Positions 36,559-45,029 of a stretch of 64,000 nucleotides of DNA are shown piece after piece. How positions within the stretch are numbered: position 1 is the first letter of the stretch; every line of letters begins with the position of its first letter. A model generated the notes under the pieces. That model was not told where the DNA came from and ran no database searches. It saw nothing but the letters and a program-made list of their open reading frames with translations. Made by a program: the position numbers and the translations under genes. The stretch comes from Dysgonomonas sp. UBA5412 (GTDB lineage Bacteria > Bacteroidota > Bacteroidia > Bacteroidales > Dysgonomonadaceae): positions 62,001 through 126,000 of the forward strand of contig DHNQ01000019.1 in assembly GCA_002409595.1 (NCBI GenBank). The letters are read 5' to 3'.

Positions 36559-36835
36559 TGATTCGTTTAAAGCTTTCGGGAAATAAGGCTTAAAGACAAG
36601 AGAGACTTCTGATAGTATATTTATTACTAAGGTTTATTCTTTTCTATCTATTTCTTTTTCCAGCAAAGCTCTATTAGAGGATTTATTGAAACTTAAAATC
36701 TCAGCAAGCAACAGGCTAGGATAAAGAGTCGTGATGACTTTAGATAATAGATAATAAGGCTCGGTGAATGAGATTTTTGATTATTTGTATATAGGTAGAA
36801 AGGGACTATTCAGTGATGATGTAGTCCCTTTTATA
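36559..36835 (+). ncRNA. Candidate riboswitch-controlled structured RNA
   Basis: Downstream of the aptamer no reading frame exceeds ten codons, but the sequence looks structured. AAAATCTCA (36695-36703) pairs with TGAGATTTT (36769-36777), enclosing a 65-nt region with a small AGTC/GACT hairpin. The transcript would end at the AAAGGGACTA/TAGTCCCTTT hairpin (36799-36808 with 36822-36831) followed by a weak T-run. This suggests a roughly 460-nt B12-responsive noncoding RNA, or the remains of a deleted B12-regulated operon. Confidence 0.45.
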
Positions 36836-36844
36836 TATTGCGTA

Positions 36845-36880
36845 AAAGAATAAGAGGAGACGCCGAAGCATCTCCTCTTA
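36845..36880 (-). terminator. Terminator of the small secreted protein gene
   Basis: A 9-bp stem AAGAGGAGA/TCTCCTCTT (36852-36860 with 36871-36879) is followed on the minus strand by ATTCTTTT. Confidence 0.83.
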
Positions 36881-36917
36881 CAAACTAAAGCTGTCAGATA
36901 TACATCAAGAAGTCAAT

Positions 36918-37253
36918 TTATTCTGTGGCTGTTTCTACGAATTCTTTACCTTCGTCGTCTAAAATAACCACTTTAAGACTTTGGTCTTCCTTAGAAGATA
37001 GAGTTACTTTGGTAAGTTTCTTATCGGCATTGTAAGAAAGAGCTGCTAAATCATACAATTCAGCATATCCTTGTATTGCAGCTTGTACTTTTTCATTCAA
37101 CTCTTCTATTTTTACATCTTTGTATCCATCGTCTGTAGATTGGTTGATTGCAGGAACTGCATTACCTTCATTTATCGAACTTTGTACACTTGCAAAAGCT
37201 GATGTTCCAAATACTATCGCAATGGCTAACATCATTGTTTTAATTGTTTTCAT
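36918..37253 (-). CDS. Small secreted protein of unknown function
   Basis: A 111 aa protein with a clear signal peptide (about 1-21, ending AFA). The mature part (about 90 residues) is acidic, with a helical VKIEELNEKVQAAIQGYAELYDLAALSYN segment and beta strands KKLTKVTLSS and LKVVILDDEGKEFVE, somewhat like a PepSY-type small domain but without a firm family match. A sigma-54-type promoter lies upstream (37324-37339), and a histidine kinase and NtrC-type regulator are encoded next door, so it is the likely target of that pair. Confidence 0.7.
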   Translation of the reverse strand: MKTIKTMMLAIAIVFGTSAFASVQSSINEGNAVPAINQSTDDGYKDVKIEELNEKVQAAIQGYAELYDLAALSYNADKKLTKVTLSSKEDQSLKVVILDDEGKEFVETATE

Positions 37254-37323
37254 AACTTCGAATTTTTAAATTAATATTACAAACTATTTATGAGTATATA
37301 AACTTCCGTTATGCCTATTAAAA

Positions 37324-37339
37324 AGCAATTGCCATACCA
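37324..37339 (-). promoter_or_regulatory. Sigma-54-type promoter
   Basis: The minus strand reads TGGTATGGCAATTGCT, matching TGGCACnnnnnTTGCw at T-G-G, A, T-T-G-C and W, with the GG and GC pairs exactly 12 bp apart as sigma-54 needs. It would start transcription near 37313, about 60 bp before the small secreted protein gene. A partial second copy (TGGTATGGCATGC, complement of 37404-37416) has a spacing two bases too short. Confidence 0.6.
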
Positions 37340-37430
37340 AAAAAAAGAATAGTGCAATAAAAACATGTAAACAGCTATATGCAAGACAAATAGAATAACA
37401 AAAGCATGCCATACCAAAAAATAAGAAAGT

Positions 37431-37453
37431 GTGGAACTGTGGAAAAATTCCAC
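37431..37453. promoter_or_regulatory. Palindromic upstream activator site candidate
   Basis: GTGGAAAAATTCCAC (37439-37453) is a perfect inverted repeat with a 3-bp centre, preceded by another GTGGAA half-site (37431-37436). It lies about 130 bp upstream of the predicted sigma-54 start, the usual enhancer distance, and so may bind the NtrC-type regulator encoded at 39911-41230. Confidence 0.5.
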
Positions 37454-37535
37454 GCTCGGAGATGGGGAAAACTAAATAAGATGCTCGTTTGTTCGTTCTA
37501 TATATATAACAGAACTAAAGAAATCTGAATAGACA

Positions 37536-39914
37536 ATGACAGAAACTCTTGAAAAGAATATACGATTCAAAGCGATTCTCATATATATAATTGTTGCTCT
37601 TATATGTGGAGGAATGATTATTTATATATACAAGCTCAGAAGTAATATTGATGATCAGAAAAGGAATATAGAACAATATTACAAAGAGCTGTCGTTAGTT
37701 AACAGATTGATACAGTCTGTCAATACAACTCAAACGGAGGTTAATTTGTATGTTGCCACAAAGAGAACCAAGCATTACAAACTCTTTAATGAGAATCTGA
37801 CTACTGTGGAGCATCTTATAGATTCTCTTAGCAATGTAAATCCATTACAGAATGACAAATTGCAACAGGTTAATACTCTTCTGAAAACTAAGGGAAAGAT
37901 AGTTGCAAACCTCAATCGGCAGTTCAGCAATAAGAATCCGATAGAGTCTATAAACGAGATACTAAAAGACATTGATCCTATTGTAAAAGAAGATACAGTA
38001 TTAGTTACTACAACAGTACAAGATACAGTTATATATTCCGGCACGAAGAAAGGCTTTTGGAAAAAATTGTCCGGCTTATTTTCATCGTCTAAAGATGCGG
38101 ATACTATCACCTCAGTCACTACATCAAAACTGGATACCTTAACTATGCCCAAAAATGACACATTGCATATTGTATCTGAAGTAACTGAGATTGCAGAACA
38201 AGCTAAAGAGGACTATGTACAGCGCATCATTTCTATCGAAAGAAACCTGAATAACCTAATTGTTGCAGATCAGGAGATTTCGTCTGAAATCACGACTCTA
38301 TTAATAGGCTTATACAATCAGACAGTTCAGGCCAGACTAGATGAGATACAAAAGAGTGAAACTCTTATTCGCAACAATAACACCTACTCCATTATCAGTA
38401 GTATTGTAGCACTTATTCTAATATTCATTTTCATATTACTGATCATCAATGATGTCAATAAAGGATATCGCTTACGAAAAAATATAGAACAGGCTAATAT
38501 AAAGATCAAACAAATAATGGATAGCCGACACAAATTGCTGTTATCCGTTTCGCACGATATTAAAACACCACTCAATTCGATATTAGGAACATTGGAGTTA
38601 AAAGGATCGTCTTCTGAATTAGCGCCACAAGACGTTCACCTTATAAAGAATGCAGGAGGACACATTTTAGCTCTCTTAAACAACCTTCTCGAATTTTCAA
38701 GTATAGAACAAGGAACGTCTAACATAGCAGAAAGGAACTTCAACTTATATGAATTATGCAACGAAGTAGTTGAAATGGTCCAACCACTTGCTAAGAGTAA
38801 GAACCTGACAATGGCTTATTCTTTCGACTTCGATAAAAATATGATAATACATTCCGACCCATTAAAAATAAAACAAATACTGATAAACATATTATCTAAT
38901 TCCATTAAATATACGATTGAAGGATCAATCAAATTTCAGGTCAAATATGATAATAACAAATTATTCTGCGATATACAAGATACAGGTGTAGGAATACCTC
39001 AAACGGAACTTAAAGACATATTTCAAGCCTTTAGCCGTGTACAGGAAAACTCCCATCTATCCGAAGGTTCGGGATTCGGTCTATTTGTAGTGAAAGGTCT
39101 TGTAGACTTACTGAAAGGAAAGATAGAAATAGCATCGGAGGTGGGGAAAGGAACTCAGACTACTATATATATTCCGGTAAATGAAGTTACCCAGACACAG
39201 ACTTTCAAGCCCTTAAAAATATTGGTGATAGACGATGATATGTATTATTTATCAATCATACGTGATATGCTGCTCAAATTGGGGCATTCTCCGTCTATAT
39301 GCAATAGCATATCAGAATTTGAAGTATTGATTAATGAAATAGATGAGTATGATGAAATACTTACAGACATGGAAATGGGGTATTTTAATGGTACAGAAGT
39401 CTTGACAGAGGTTAAGAATAGAAATAAAAACATACCCGTATCTATTATCACAGCTCGCGAAGACGTGAGTAGTGAATATTTTATCAATATGGGGTTTAAG
39501 GCTTATATAAAAAAGCCGGTCTCAATTAATGATCTAAAATTACAGTTTGGAGGAAAGTCTACAGACGATGCTGAGTTTCAGTCTTTATATAAAATGCTAG
39601 GAGAAGATTCAGATGTAATACAAGAGGTATTAATGACTTTTGTTAGCAGTACGAATGAAAATCTACAAAAACTCAAAAAGGCAATACTGGAAAATGATTT
39701 TGAATTAGCACAATTTATATGTCACAAAATGCTTCCGGCTTTTATACAGCTCGATGCCATAGAAAAGATAGATACATTACGAAAAATGGATTCCCAGCGT
39801 CATTCCGCACTAAAAGGTTATCCAGACTGGGAAGATGAATTGCTGGACTTCATCGGATATGCTGAGCAATTGATTGAGAAAATAAATGATCGTCTGAACT
39901 CTAAGCCCGACTAG
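37536..39914 (+). CDS. Hybrid sensor histidine kinase/response regulator
   Basis: A 792 aa membrane kinase. Order: helix 11-30, an exported coiled-coil-rich sensor region (about 31-283), helix about 285-306, HisKA with the phosphorylated His near 338 in SVSHDIKTPLNSILG, HATPase with N-box NILSNSIKYT near 452, DTGVGIP and GSGFGLFVV, a receiver domain (about 560-680) with the Asp near 611 in LTDMEMGY, and an HPt domain with its His near 730 in FICHKMLP. It thus holds all relay steps and should pass phosphate to a separate regulator, most likely the NtrC-type protein whose gene overlaps its end by 4 bp on the other strand. Confidence 0.93.
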   Translation: MTETLEKNIRFKAILIYIIVALICGGMIIYIYKLRSNIDDQKRNIEQYYKELSLVNRLIQSVNTTQTEVNLYVATKRTKHYKLFNENLTTVEHLIDSLSNVNPLQNDKLQQVNTLLKTKGKIVANLNRQFSNKNPIESINEILKDIDPIVKEDTVLVTTTVQDTVIYSGTKKGFWKKLSGLFSSSKDADTITSVTTSKLDTLTMPKNDTLHIVSEVTEIAEQAKEDYVQRIISIERNLNNLIVADQEISSEITTLLIGLYNQTVQARLDEIQKSETLIRNNNTYSIISSIVALILIFIFILLIINDVNKGYRLRKNIEQANIKIKQIMDSRHKLLLSVSHDIKTPLNSILGTLELKGSSSELAPQDVHLIKNAGGHILALLNNLLEFSSIEQGTSNIAERNFNLYELCNEVVEMVQPLAKSKNLTMAYSFDFDKNMIIHSDPLKIKQILINILSNSIKYTIEGSIKFQVKYDNNKLFCDIQDTGVGIPQTELKDIFQAFSRVQENSHLSEGSGFGLFVVKGLVDLLKGKIEIASEVGKGTQTTIYIPVNEVTQTQTFKPLKILVIDDDMYYLSIIRDMLLKLGHSPSICNSISEFEVLINEIDEYDEILTDMEMGYFNGTEVLTEVKNRNKNIPVSIITAREDVSSEYFINMGFKAYIKKPVSINDLKLQFGGKSTDDAEFQSLYKMLGEDSDVIQEVLMTFVSSTNENLQKLKKAILENDFELAQFICHKMLPAFIQLDAIEKIDTLRKMDSQRHSALKGYPDWEDELLDFIGYAEQLIEKINDRLNSKPD

Positions 39915-41230
39915 ATTTCCATTCCATATTGGTGCATTTTATTATACAGAGTCTTCCGATCTATGTTCAACAGACTTGCAGCCTTGGTTTTATTTCCTTT
40001 TGCTATTTTCAAGGCTTTCTCTATTTGCTCTTGTTCATTGGAAGGTGACAATGATACTTTCTCTATCTGTAGAGGCGCATGCATAAAGTCGGGAAAAAGA
40101 TCGGGTGTTATCTCTGTTCCTTTTGTAAAAAGAACCGTGCGTCGTATCACATTTCTCAATTCGCGTAGATTGCCCGGCCAATGATATTGTTTCAAAACTA
40201 ATATACTATCCGACGAAAATTGTTCCACATTGCGATTCAATTCTTTATTCGCATTAGCTAAGAAGCTATTTGCAAAAAGCATAATATCTTCGCCACGCTC
40301 TCGCAAAGGAGGAACAGTAAGTGTAAATTCATTAAGGCGATGATATAAATCTTCTCGAAACCGACCTTCCGAAATAGCAGTTTCCAGATTCTCGTTAGTG
40401 GCGACAATCATCCTTACATCAACCTTGATATCTGTAGCTGAGCCAACCGGACGAATTTTCAATTCTTGTATTGCCCTTAGTAATTGCACTTGTACGTCGT
40501 AAGATAAATTTCCCACCTCGTCAAGAAATACCGTTCCTCCTTCTGCTTGTTCAAAGACACCTTTCTTGTCAGCAAAAGCAGAAGTAAAGGAGCCTTTGAG
40601 ATGTCCGAATAGTTCGCTCGGAGCTAATTCTTTCGACAAGCTTCCGCAATCGACTGCTACAAAAGGTGCATCTTTCCTCAAGCTTCGATCATGTATCATT
40701 CGGGCTGTCGATTCTTTCCCTGTACCACTTTCACCCCTTATCAGAACAGACAAATGGGTAGGTGCAACTAATTCTATATGTTCATACATCTGCTTCGATT
40801 GAGAACTTTTACCATAAACGATATTAGCTTCACTTTTTATTTCCTCTTTCGAGACAGAAAGAAGAGGTTTATGATTGAGAGCTTCATCTATCTTTGCCCG
40901 CAGGATATCGGGATTGATAGGTTTTTCCATATAATCGAAAGCCCCTAGTTTTATTGCAGCGACAGCACTCTGCACTTCGCCATAGCTAGTCATAATAATA
41001 ACTGGTGCGCTGATATTTCTTTCCTTGATCCATGTCAACAGCATTATACCATCTCCATCGGGAAGCCTCAGATCAGTAAGAATTAACTTGAAATCAATCT
41101 TTAACAAATCCTTTTTTGCATCATCCAATGTAGATCTGACTGATACGTCAAAATTATTGCGTTCAAACCATTTCTTAAGGATTACACCAAATGTATTATC
41201 GTCTTCAACAATCAAAATCTTGGAGCTCAT
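39911..41230 (-). CDS. Sigma-54-dependent NtrC-family response regulator
   Basis: A 439 aa regulator: receiver domain with phosphorylated D53 (LILTDLRLPDGDG), AAA+ sigma-54 activation domain with Walker A GESGTGKE (166-173), GTVFLDEVGN and a loop at 213-218, and a Fis-type HTH at about 403-437 (KGNKTKAASLLNIDRKTLY). The loop reads GSFTSA instead of GAFTGA, the motif that contacts sigma-54; Ala to Ser at position 2 is common, but the change of the fifth residue Gly to Ser is unusual. It is convergent with and overlaps the hybrid kinase gene. It probably controls the sigma-54 promoter at 37324-37339. Confidence 0.93.
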   Translation of the reverse strand: MSSKILIVEDDNTFGVILKKWFERNNFDVSVRSTLDDAKKDLLKIDFKLILTDLRLPDGDGIMLLTWIKERNISAPVIIMTSYGEVQSAVAAIKLGAFDYMEKPINPDILRAKIDEALNHKPLLSVSKEEIKSEANIVYGKSSQSKQMYEHIELVAPTHLSVLIRGESGTGKESTARMIHDRSLRKDAPFVAVDCGSLSKELAPSELFGHLKGSFTSAFADKKGVFEQAEGGTVFLDEVGNLSYDVQVQLLRAIQELKIRPVGSATDIKVDVRMIVATNENLETAISEGRFREDLYHRLNEFTLTVPPLRERGEDIMLFANSFLANANKELNRNVEQFSSDSILVLKQYHWPGNLRELRNVIRRTVLFTKGTEITPDLFPDFMHAPLQIEKVSLSPSNEQEQIEKALKIAKGNKTKAASLLNIDRKTLYNKMHQYGMEI

Positions 41231-41400
41231 TGCTTGCTATTAAAATAAGAGAGAAGTTTACTTCAAATGTATTTGTTTTTCCTGTCAAAAGAAAAGGTTT
41301 TATTTTAAATTAACGCTTGAACTCGGCGGTGAGTTAGTTCACTGTGACATTAACTTGTTGTAAGGAACGGTATAAGAAAAGAAGCATCGGTATAATATAA

Positions 41401-41690
41401 TGGATAGATGAGATATTAAAGATAAAAGAACGTCTGTATACTCTCGAAGATAAATATCTAGATGGTGACACAGATAAAGAAACTTAACACAATGCAAAAG
41501 AAAGACAAAAAAAGCACATTTACACTTGAAGAAAAGACAGATATTTAGGAAAGTCTTTGTTGCACAAATATCGAATCAATTCCATAAATAAAGTTTTAGA
41601 TTTAATCTATCAGCAAACCAATGAATTGCGGGGAAAGAAAAATGGGGAAAACTCAAATAATTCGAGTTTTCCCCACTTAGTACCCAGAGC
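41401..41690 (+). pseudogene. Decayed reading frame resembling the C-terminus of a serine recombinase
   Basis: One frame, interrupted only by TAA (41485) and TGA (41527), reads WIDEILKIKERLYTLEDKYL..., then (stop) HNAKERQKKHIYT (stop) and RKDRYLGKSLLHKYRINSIN and onward into the attachment repeat. The KERLYTLEDKYLDGDTDKET...NAKER pattern resembles the coiled-coil end of large serine recombinases (ledkyl.gdidketYn.akery). It lies just outside the element's left repeat, as expected for a remnant of an earlier insertion at the same tRNA. The rest of the gap (41231-41400) shows nothing recognisable. Confidence 0.35.
41644..41674 (-). terminator. Displaced terminator of tRNA-Leu
   Basis: An 11-bp stem GGGGAAAACTC/GAGTTTTCCCC (41644-41654 with 41664-41674) is followed on the minus strand by ATTTTTCTTT. 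It sits immediately beyond the left attachment repeat, where the end of the tRNA-Leu transcript would have been before the element inserted. Confidence 0.7.
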
Positions 41691-41693
41691 CGG
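41679..41693 (+). repeat. Left attachment site (att core repeat)
   Basis: AGTACCCAGAGCCGG is identical to 59722-59736, the 3' end of tRNA-Leu on the minus strand. The flanks differ on both sides, which fixes the 15-bp core. Confidence 0.9.
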
Positions 41694-41816
41694 TTTTGAC
41701 AAGTCCAAAACTATCAAAATCAACCAAATCGGAAACAACATACAACTATTTGATATACAGCGATAAATGATTGGATTTGATTGAGTATATTTGTATGCGA
41801 TTTTAGTAGTTTTTTG

Positions 41817-41841
41817 AAAATGCGGACACAATGCGGACACG
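41817..41841 (+). repeat. Left arm-type repeat of the element
   Basis: Two TGCGGACA units 11 bp apart form a 25-bp sequence that recurs at 59641-59665 in the same orientation with only two differences. Position next to the att core and int suggests arm-type binding sites for the integrase. It ends 5 bp before the -33 box of int, so binding would repress int. Confidence 0.75.
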
Positions 41842-41845
41842 GGAA

Positions 41846-41876
41846 TTTGTTAATTTACTTGTTTATTGTATCTTTG
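41846..41876 (+). promoter_or_regulatory. Integrase promoter
   Basis: TTTG (41846-41849), 19 bp, TATCTTTG (41869-41876): an exact Bacteroidota promoter. It shows that the ATG at 41899, not the in-frame TTG at 41866 inside the -7 box, is the integrase start. Confidence 0.85.
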
Positions 41877-41898
41877 CGGATATAGAAAATTTTCGCTT

Positions 41899-43302
41899 AT
41901 GGCGCAGACCAATTTTTATTTAGGAAAAGCAGTCAATACCGCAGGAGAATCAGAGATAAGTTTGCGGTTGTATGTTTCTCGTGATATTCGTATCCGGGTA
42001 GGCTCTGGTATTTGGGTTGATAGAAAACGCTGGGGAAAGAAGAATGATATAAATATTCCGCTGATACAAGGAGAAGAAAGAGAAATATTACTTGAAAAAC
42101 GCTCTAAACTCAAAGCTCTGACCGATTATCTCGAAAATATAATAAACACAAGCGAGGACAAGAGTACAATAGATAGACCTTTCATTGAAAAACAAATAAA
42201 GAAGTTTCATAAGCCTACTCGCAAATCTGTTGCTCCCAAAGAAGAATCTTTTTTTGATGTTATGGAAAAATATCTTTCCACTCACAAACTATCAGAATCT
42301 CGCAAAAAGAATTTCAAGGTAATAATGCGAAGCCTTCGCCGTTTCGAGTTGTTCAAGAAGAAAGAGGGATATCGAGGATTTAAACTGTCGTTTACCAACT
42401 TATCTTTGGATGTACTACAACAAATAGAAGATTTTCTCGGAAATGAAAAAGAAGCCTTTCTAAAACATCCGGAAATATACGAAGAGATACCATATTCAAC
42501 CAAAATAGCAGTTAAAACGCCAAAAAGGAAGCGACCGCCAACTTTGGATGAAGAAGGAAATGTAGTTCCCAAAGGCATGCCTAAACCTCGAGGACAAAAC
42601 TCGGTAGCTGATATGATGCTTCGATTCCGTAGTTTCATTATTTGGGCGAATGATAACGATTACACGACAAACAATCCTTTCAAACATTTCGTCATTGGAG
42701 ATATTGTGTATGGAACACCTATATATATAACCAATGAAGAACGAAATAAATTATTGGAAGCTGGTTTGTCTGACAATACAGAGTTGGAAACCCAACGTGA
42801 TATTTTTGTTTTTCAATGCCTAATCGGTTGCCGGGTTAGCGACCTATACAAAATGACATATAAAAGCATTATTGACAATGCCATTGAGTATATTCCGAGA
42901 AAAACAAAAGAGGAACGAGCGATAACCGTTCGAGTTCCGCTGAGTGATACGGCGAAACAACTCATTGAAAAATACAAAGATTACGAGCGAGGCTCTCTAT
43001 TCCCTTATAACACGGAACAAGATTATAACCGAAAGATAAAAGAAGCATTCAAAAGAGCTGGACTTGACCGCATGGTTACTGTTCTCGATCAACAAACTCG
43101 GGAAGAAGTTCAGAGGTCACTCTACGAGGTCGCTTCTTCACACATGGCAAGACGTAGTTTTATTGGAAATATCTATAAGAAAGTAAAAGACCCTAATCTG
43201 GTTGGAGCATTAAGCGGACATAAAGAAGGAAGCAAAGCATTTGCTCGGTACAGAGCCATTGATGATGAGATGAAGAAAGAGTTAATAAATCTGCTGGATT
43301 AA
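41899..43302 (+). CDS. int: Tyrosine recombinase / integrase
   Basis: A 467 aa site-specific recombinase of the Bacteroides mobile-element type. An arm-binding N-terminal domain (MAQTNFYLGKAVN..., SGIWVDRKRWGKK), a SAM-like core-binding domain (about 125-225 and beyond) and a C-terminal catalytic domain are present. Catalytic residues: Arg in LIGCRVSDLYKM near 312, HxxR in SSHMARRSF near 413-416, and nucleophile Tyr in FARYRAID near 451. It integrates and, with an excisionase, excises the element at tRNA-Leu. Confidence 0.95.
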   Translation: MAQTNFYLGKAVNTAGESEISLRLYVSRDIRIRVGSGIWVDRKRWGKKNDINIPLIQGEEREILLEKRSKLKALTDYLENIINTSEDKSTIDRPFIEKQIKKFHKPTRKSVAPKEESFFDVMEKYLSTHKLSESRKKNFKVIMRSLRRFELFKKKEGYRGFKLSFTNLSLDVLQQIEDFLGNEKEAFLKHPEIYEEIPYSTKIAVKTPKRKRPPTLDEEGNVVPKGMPKPRGQNSVADMMLRFRSFIIWANDNDYTTNNPFKHFVIGDIVYGTPIYITNEERNKLLEAGLSDNTELETQRDIFVFQCLIGCRVSDLYKMTYKSIIDNAIEYIPRKTKEERAITVRVPLSDTAKQLIEKYKDYERGSLFPYNTEQDYNRKIKEAFKRAGLDRMVTVLDQQTREEVQRSLYEVASSHMARRSFIGNIYKKVKDPNLVGALSGHKEGSKAFARYRAIDDEMKKELINLLD

Positions 43303-43325
43303 ACAAGTGAAAAACGGACAATAAT

Positions 43326-44963
43326 ATGAATGATAGTTTTAAAATTCCATCTGATATTTTTGACACAGATTTACTATGTTTTTTGAATCCGAATAGCTTT
43401 GAGGATGGTTTGACAATAGAAAAAGTCAAGTTATTACATAAAATATGCATTTGTAAAATCAGTAGCTTTGGAACCCAGGTATATATTGAAGACGTGAACT
43501 TCACAGAAGACGAATACAATATAATTATCTCAAATGATTGGCAAAATAGTATAAATGTTGAAGTTAAGGCTCGTTGCTGTGATATTCTAAAGAAAAGAGA
43601 AAAAGATAAAAGAGCTATAATAATTAAAGCGTCAGATGCTTATCTTGAGGTTTTTCGTTTAACAGAAGGCATGGATTATTTGGAAAGAGCTGCTTCTATT
43701 CGAAGTTTTAAACAAGTTAATAATGATGATTTTCTTAAAGTTGCTTTAAACGAAATATCCACCAAAACCTTAAAATATCCATTTTGGTTGTCGAACATTG
43801 TGAAAGTATTATTGAAATCTTATTCTATTGAAAAACTCTCAAGCTTAAAAGTTGAAATAGAAAAATGTGTCCAAAAGAAGAGAGAATCAAAAGAATATAG
43901 TAAAGAACGAGATTATATTGATATTCTTTATTTGTTTAATAGCATTGCTAAACAAGAACAGCATAAATTGAAAGCTTTAAGTTTTGAAACAGAAGCTGAT
44001 GAAACATGGAATAATCAAGAAGAAAATACATTTTATCCTAATTTACCTGACTTATATCGCAATGCATATCAAGAAATAAATAAGATAAATTCAATTGAGC
44101 CTGATATACATAAAAGAATTAGAGAGAAACTGGTTAGTGCAAATAAATATTTTATAGAAATTCTTTCTAAAGCTGGTATTTCATATAAAATGCCATTCTT
44201 AGAAGAAGAAAAAAGGAAGATTGAAAAATGGATTGCGGATGAAAAATGGGAATCCTCTTTGGATTTTATCGCTTTACTTTGTAACATACCGTTTGCATCC
44301 AAAGAAAATATTGAGCAATATATGAATATTTCCCGTAAAGGCAGTGTATTATCTTCGATGATGGGAACTAATCGATTGGATGATAAAGGAAATACAATAG
44401 GGCTTGATAATCCTGAAAATTCTCTACGAACAGAAGCTCATATTTATTATCGGCAAAAAATTCTATATACACTTTGGACATGCCTAGATAAAGCTGCAAA
44501 CATAAAACTTCTTATAGAAGAAGATATGCTATTTTATATAATGAGAAACAAAATGCCTTATTTCTTACAGAATGAAGATAGGCTTATTTTTTGGGTGAAA
44601 GGTTTAATATCTGGATTTAATAAGGATTTTATGACTGCTTCTCATATTCTTATCCCTCAAATAGAATGGGCACTAAGAAATATTGCAGAAACTTATCATG
44701 GTAGCTTAGTTAAATTGGAAGAAGAAAGACAGGAAGAAGCTACATTGGGAACTATATTAAAGCAACTAGGTAACGTTATGCATGAAGAGATTAGGTTTGA
44801 GATAGAATCTTTTCTTCAAAGTGGAATTGACGTAAATTTTAGAAATAAGCTTTCTCATGGTTTATTATCTTCATTTGAGGTAATGCAAAATGGTATTTTC
44901 TTATGGTGGCTCTGTATGAAACTATTTTTTGATATTGACAGGTTAGTAATAGATAGACGATAA
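43326..44963 (+). CDS. DUF4209 protein with HEPN-like RNxxxHG motif (candidate defence RNase)
   Basis: A 545 aa, AT-rich, mostly helical protein. Near the C-terminus (about 506-512) it has FRNKLSHGLL, the RNxxxHG motif that defines DUF4209; R-x4-H is also the catalytic pattern of HEPN ribonucleases. The N-terminal part (about 1-330, lysine-rich, with NDDFLKVALNEIS and YPFWLSNIVKVL) resembles the region often found before DUF4209, but has no known activity. The family is established; the RNase or abortive-infection role is inference from the motif and location. It starts 23 bp after int and may share its promoter. Confidence 0.7.
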   Translation: MNDSFKIPSDIFDTDLLCFLNPNSFEDGLTIEKVKLLHKICICKISSFGTQVYIEDVNFTEDEYNIIISNDWQNSINVEVKARCCDILKKREKDKRAIIIKASDAYLEVFRLTEGMDYLERAASIRSFKQVNNDDFLKVALNEISTKTLKYPFWLSNIVKVLLKSYSIEKLSSLKVEIEKCVQKKRESKEYSKERDYIDILYLFNSIAKQEQHKLKALSFETEADETWNNQEENTFYPNLPDLYRNAYQEINKINSIEPDIHKRIREKLVSANKYFIEILSKAGISYKMPFLEEEKRKIEKWIADEKWESSLDFIALLCNIPFASKENIEQYMNISRKGSVLSSMMGTNRLDDKGNTIGLDNPENSLRTEAHIYYRQKILYTLWTCLDKAANIKLLIEEDMLFYIMRNKMPYFLQNEDRLIFWVKGLISGFNKDFMTASHILIPQIEWALRNIAETYHGSLVKLEEERQEEATLGTILKQLGNVMHEEIRFEIESFLQSGIDVNFRNKLSHGLLSSFEVMQNGIFLWWLCMKLFFDIDRLVIDRR

Positions 44964-45002
44964 TACGAAGAAAGAATTAATTAACATGTTGGAATAAAAT
45001 AC

Positions 45003-45010
45003 TACTTTTG
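45003..45010 (+). promoter_or_regulatory. -7 box upstream of the AlbA-ATPase gene
   Basis: TACTTTTG fits TAnnTTTG, 20 bp before the ATG at 45030. Confidence 0.45.
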
Positions 45011-45029
45011 TGCTAAATATCAGAAATTT

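Noticed and set aside
37404..37416. Second sigma-54 promoter
   Set aside because: TGGTATGGCATGC has GG and GC two bases too close, so it is at most a degenerate copy.
41557..41766. 69-codon frame crossing the left att site as a gene
   Set aside because: It starts at a TTG, spans the att junction, and is better explained as the end of a decayed recombinase frame.
41866..41898. TTG start adding eleven residues to the integrase
   Set aside because: It lies inside the exact TTTG-N19-TATCTTTG promoter; the ATG at 41899 is the real start.
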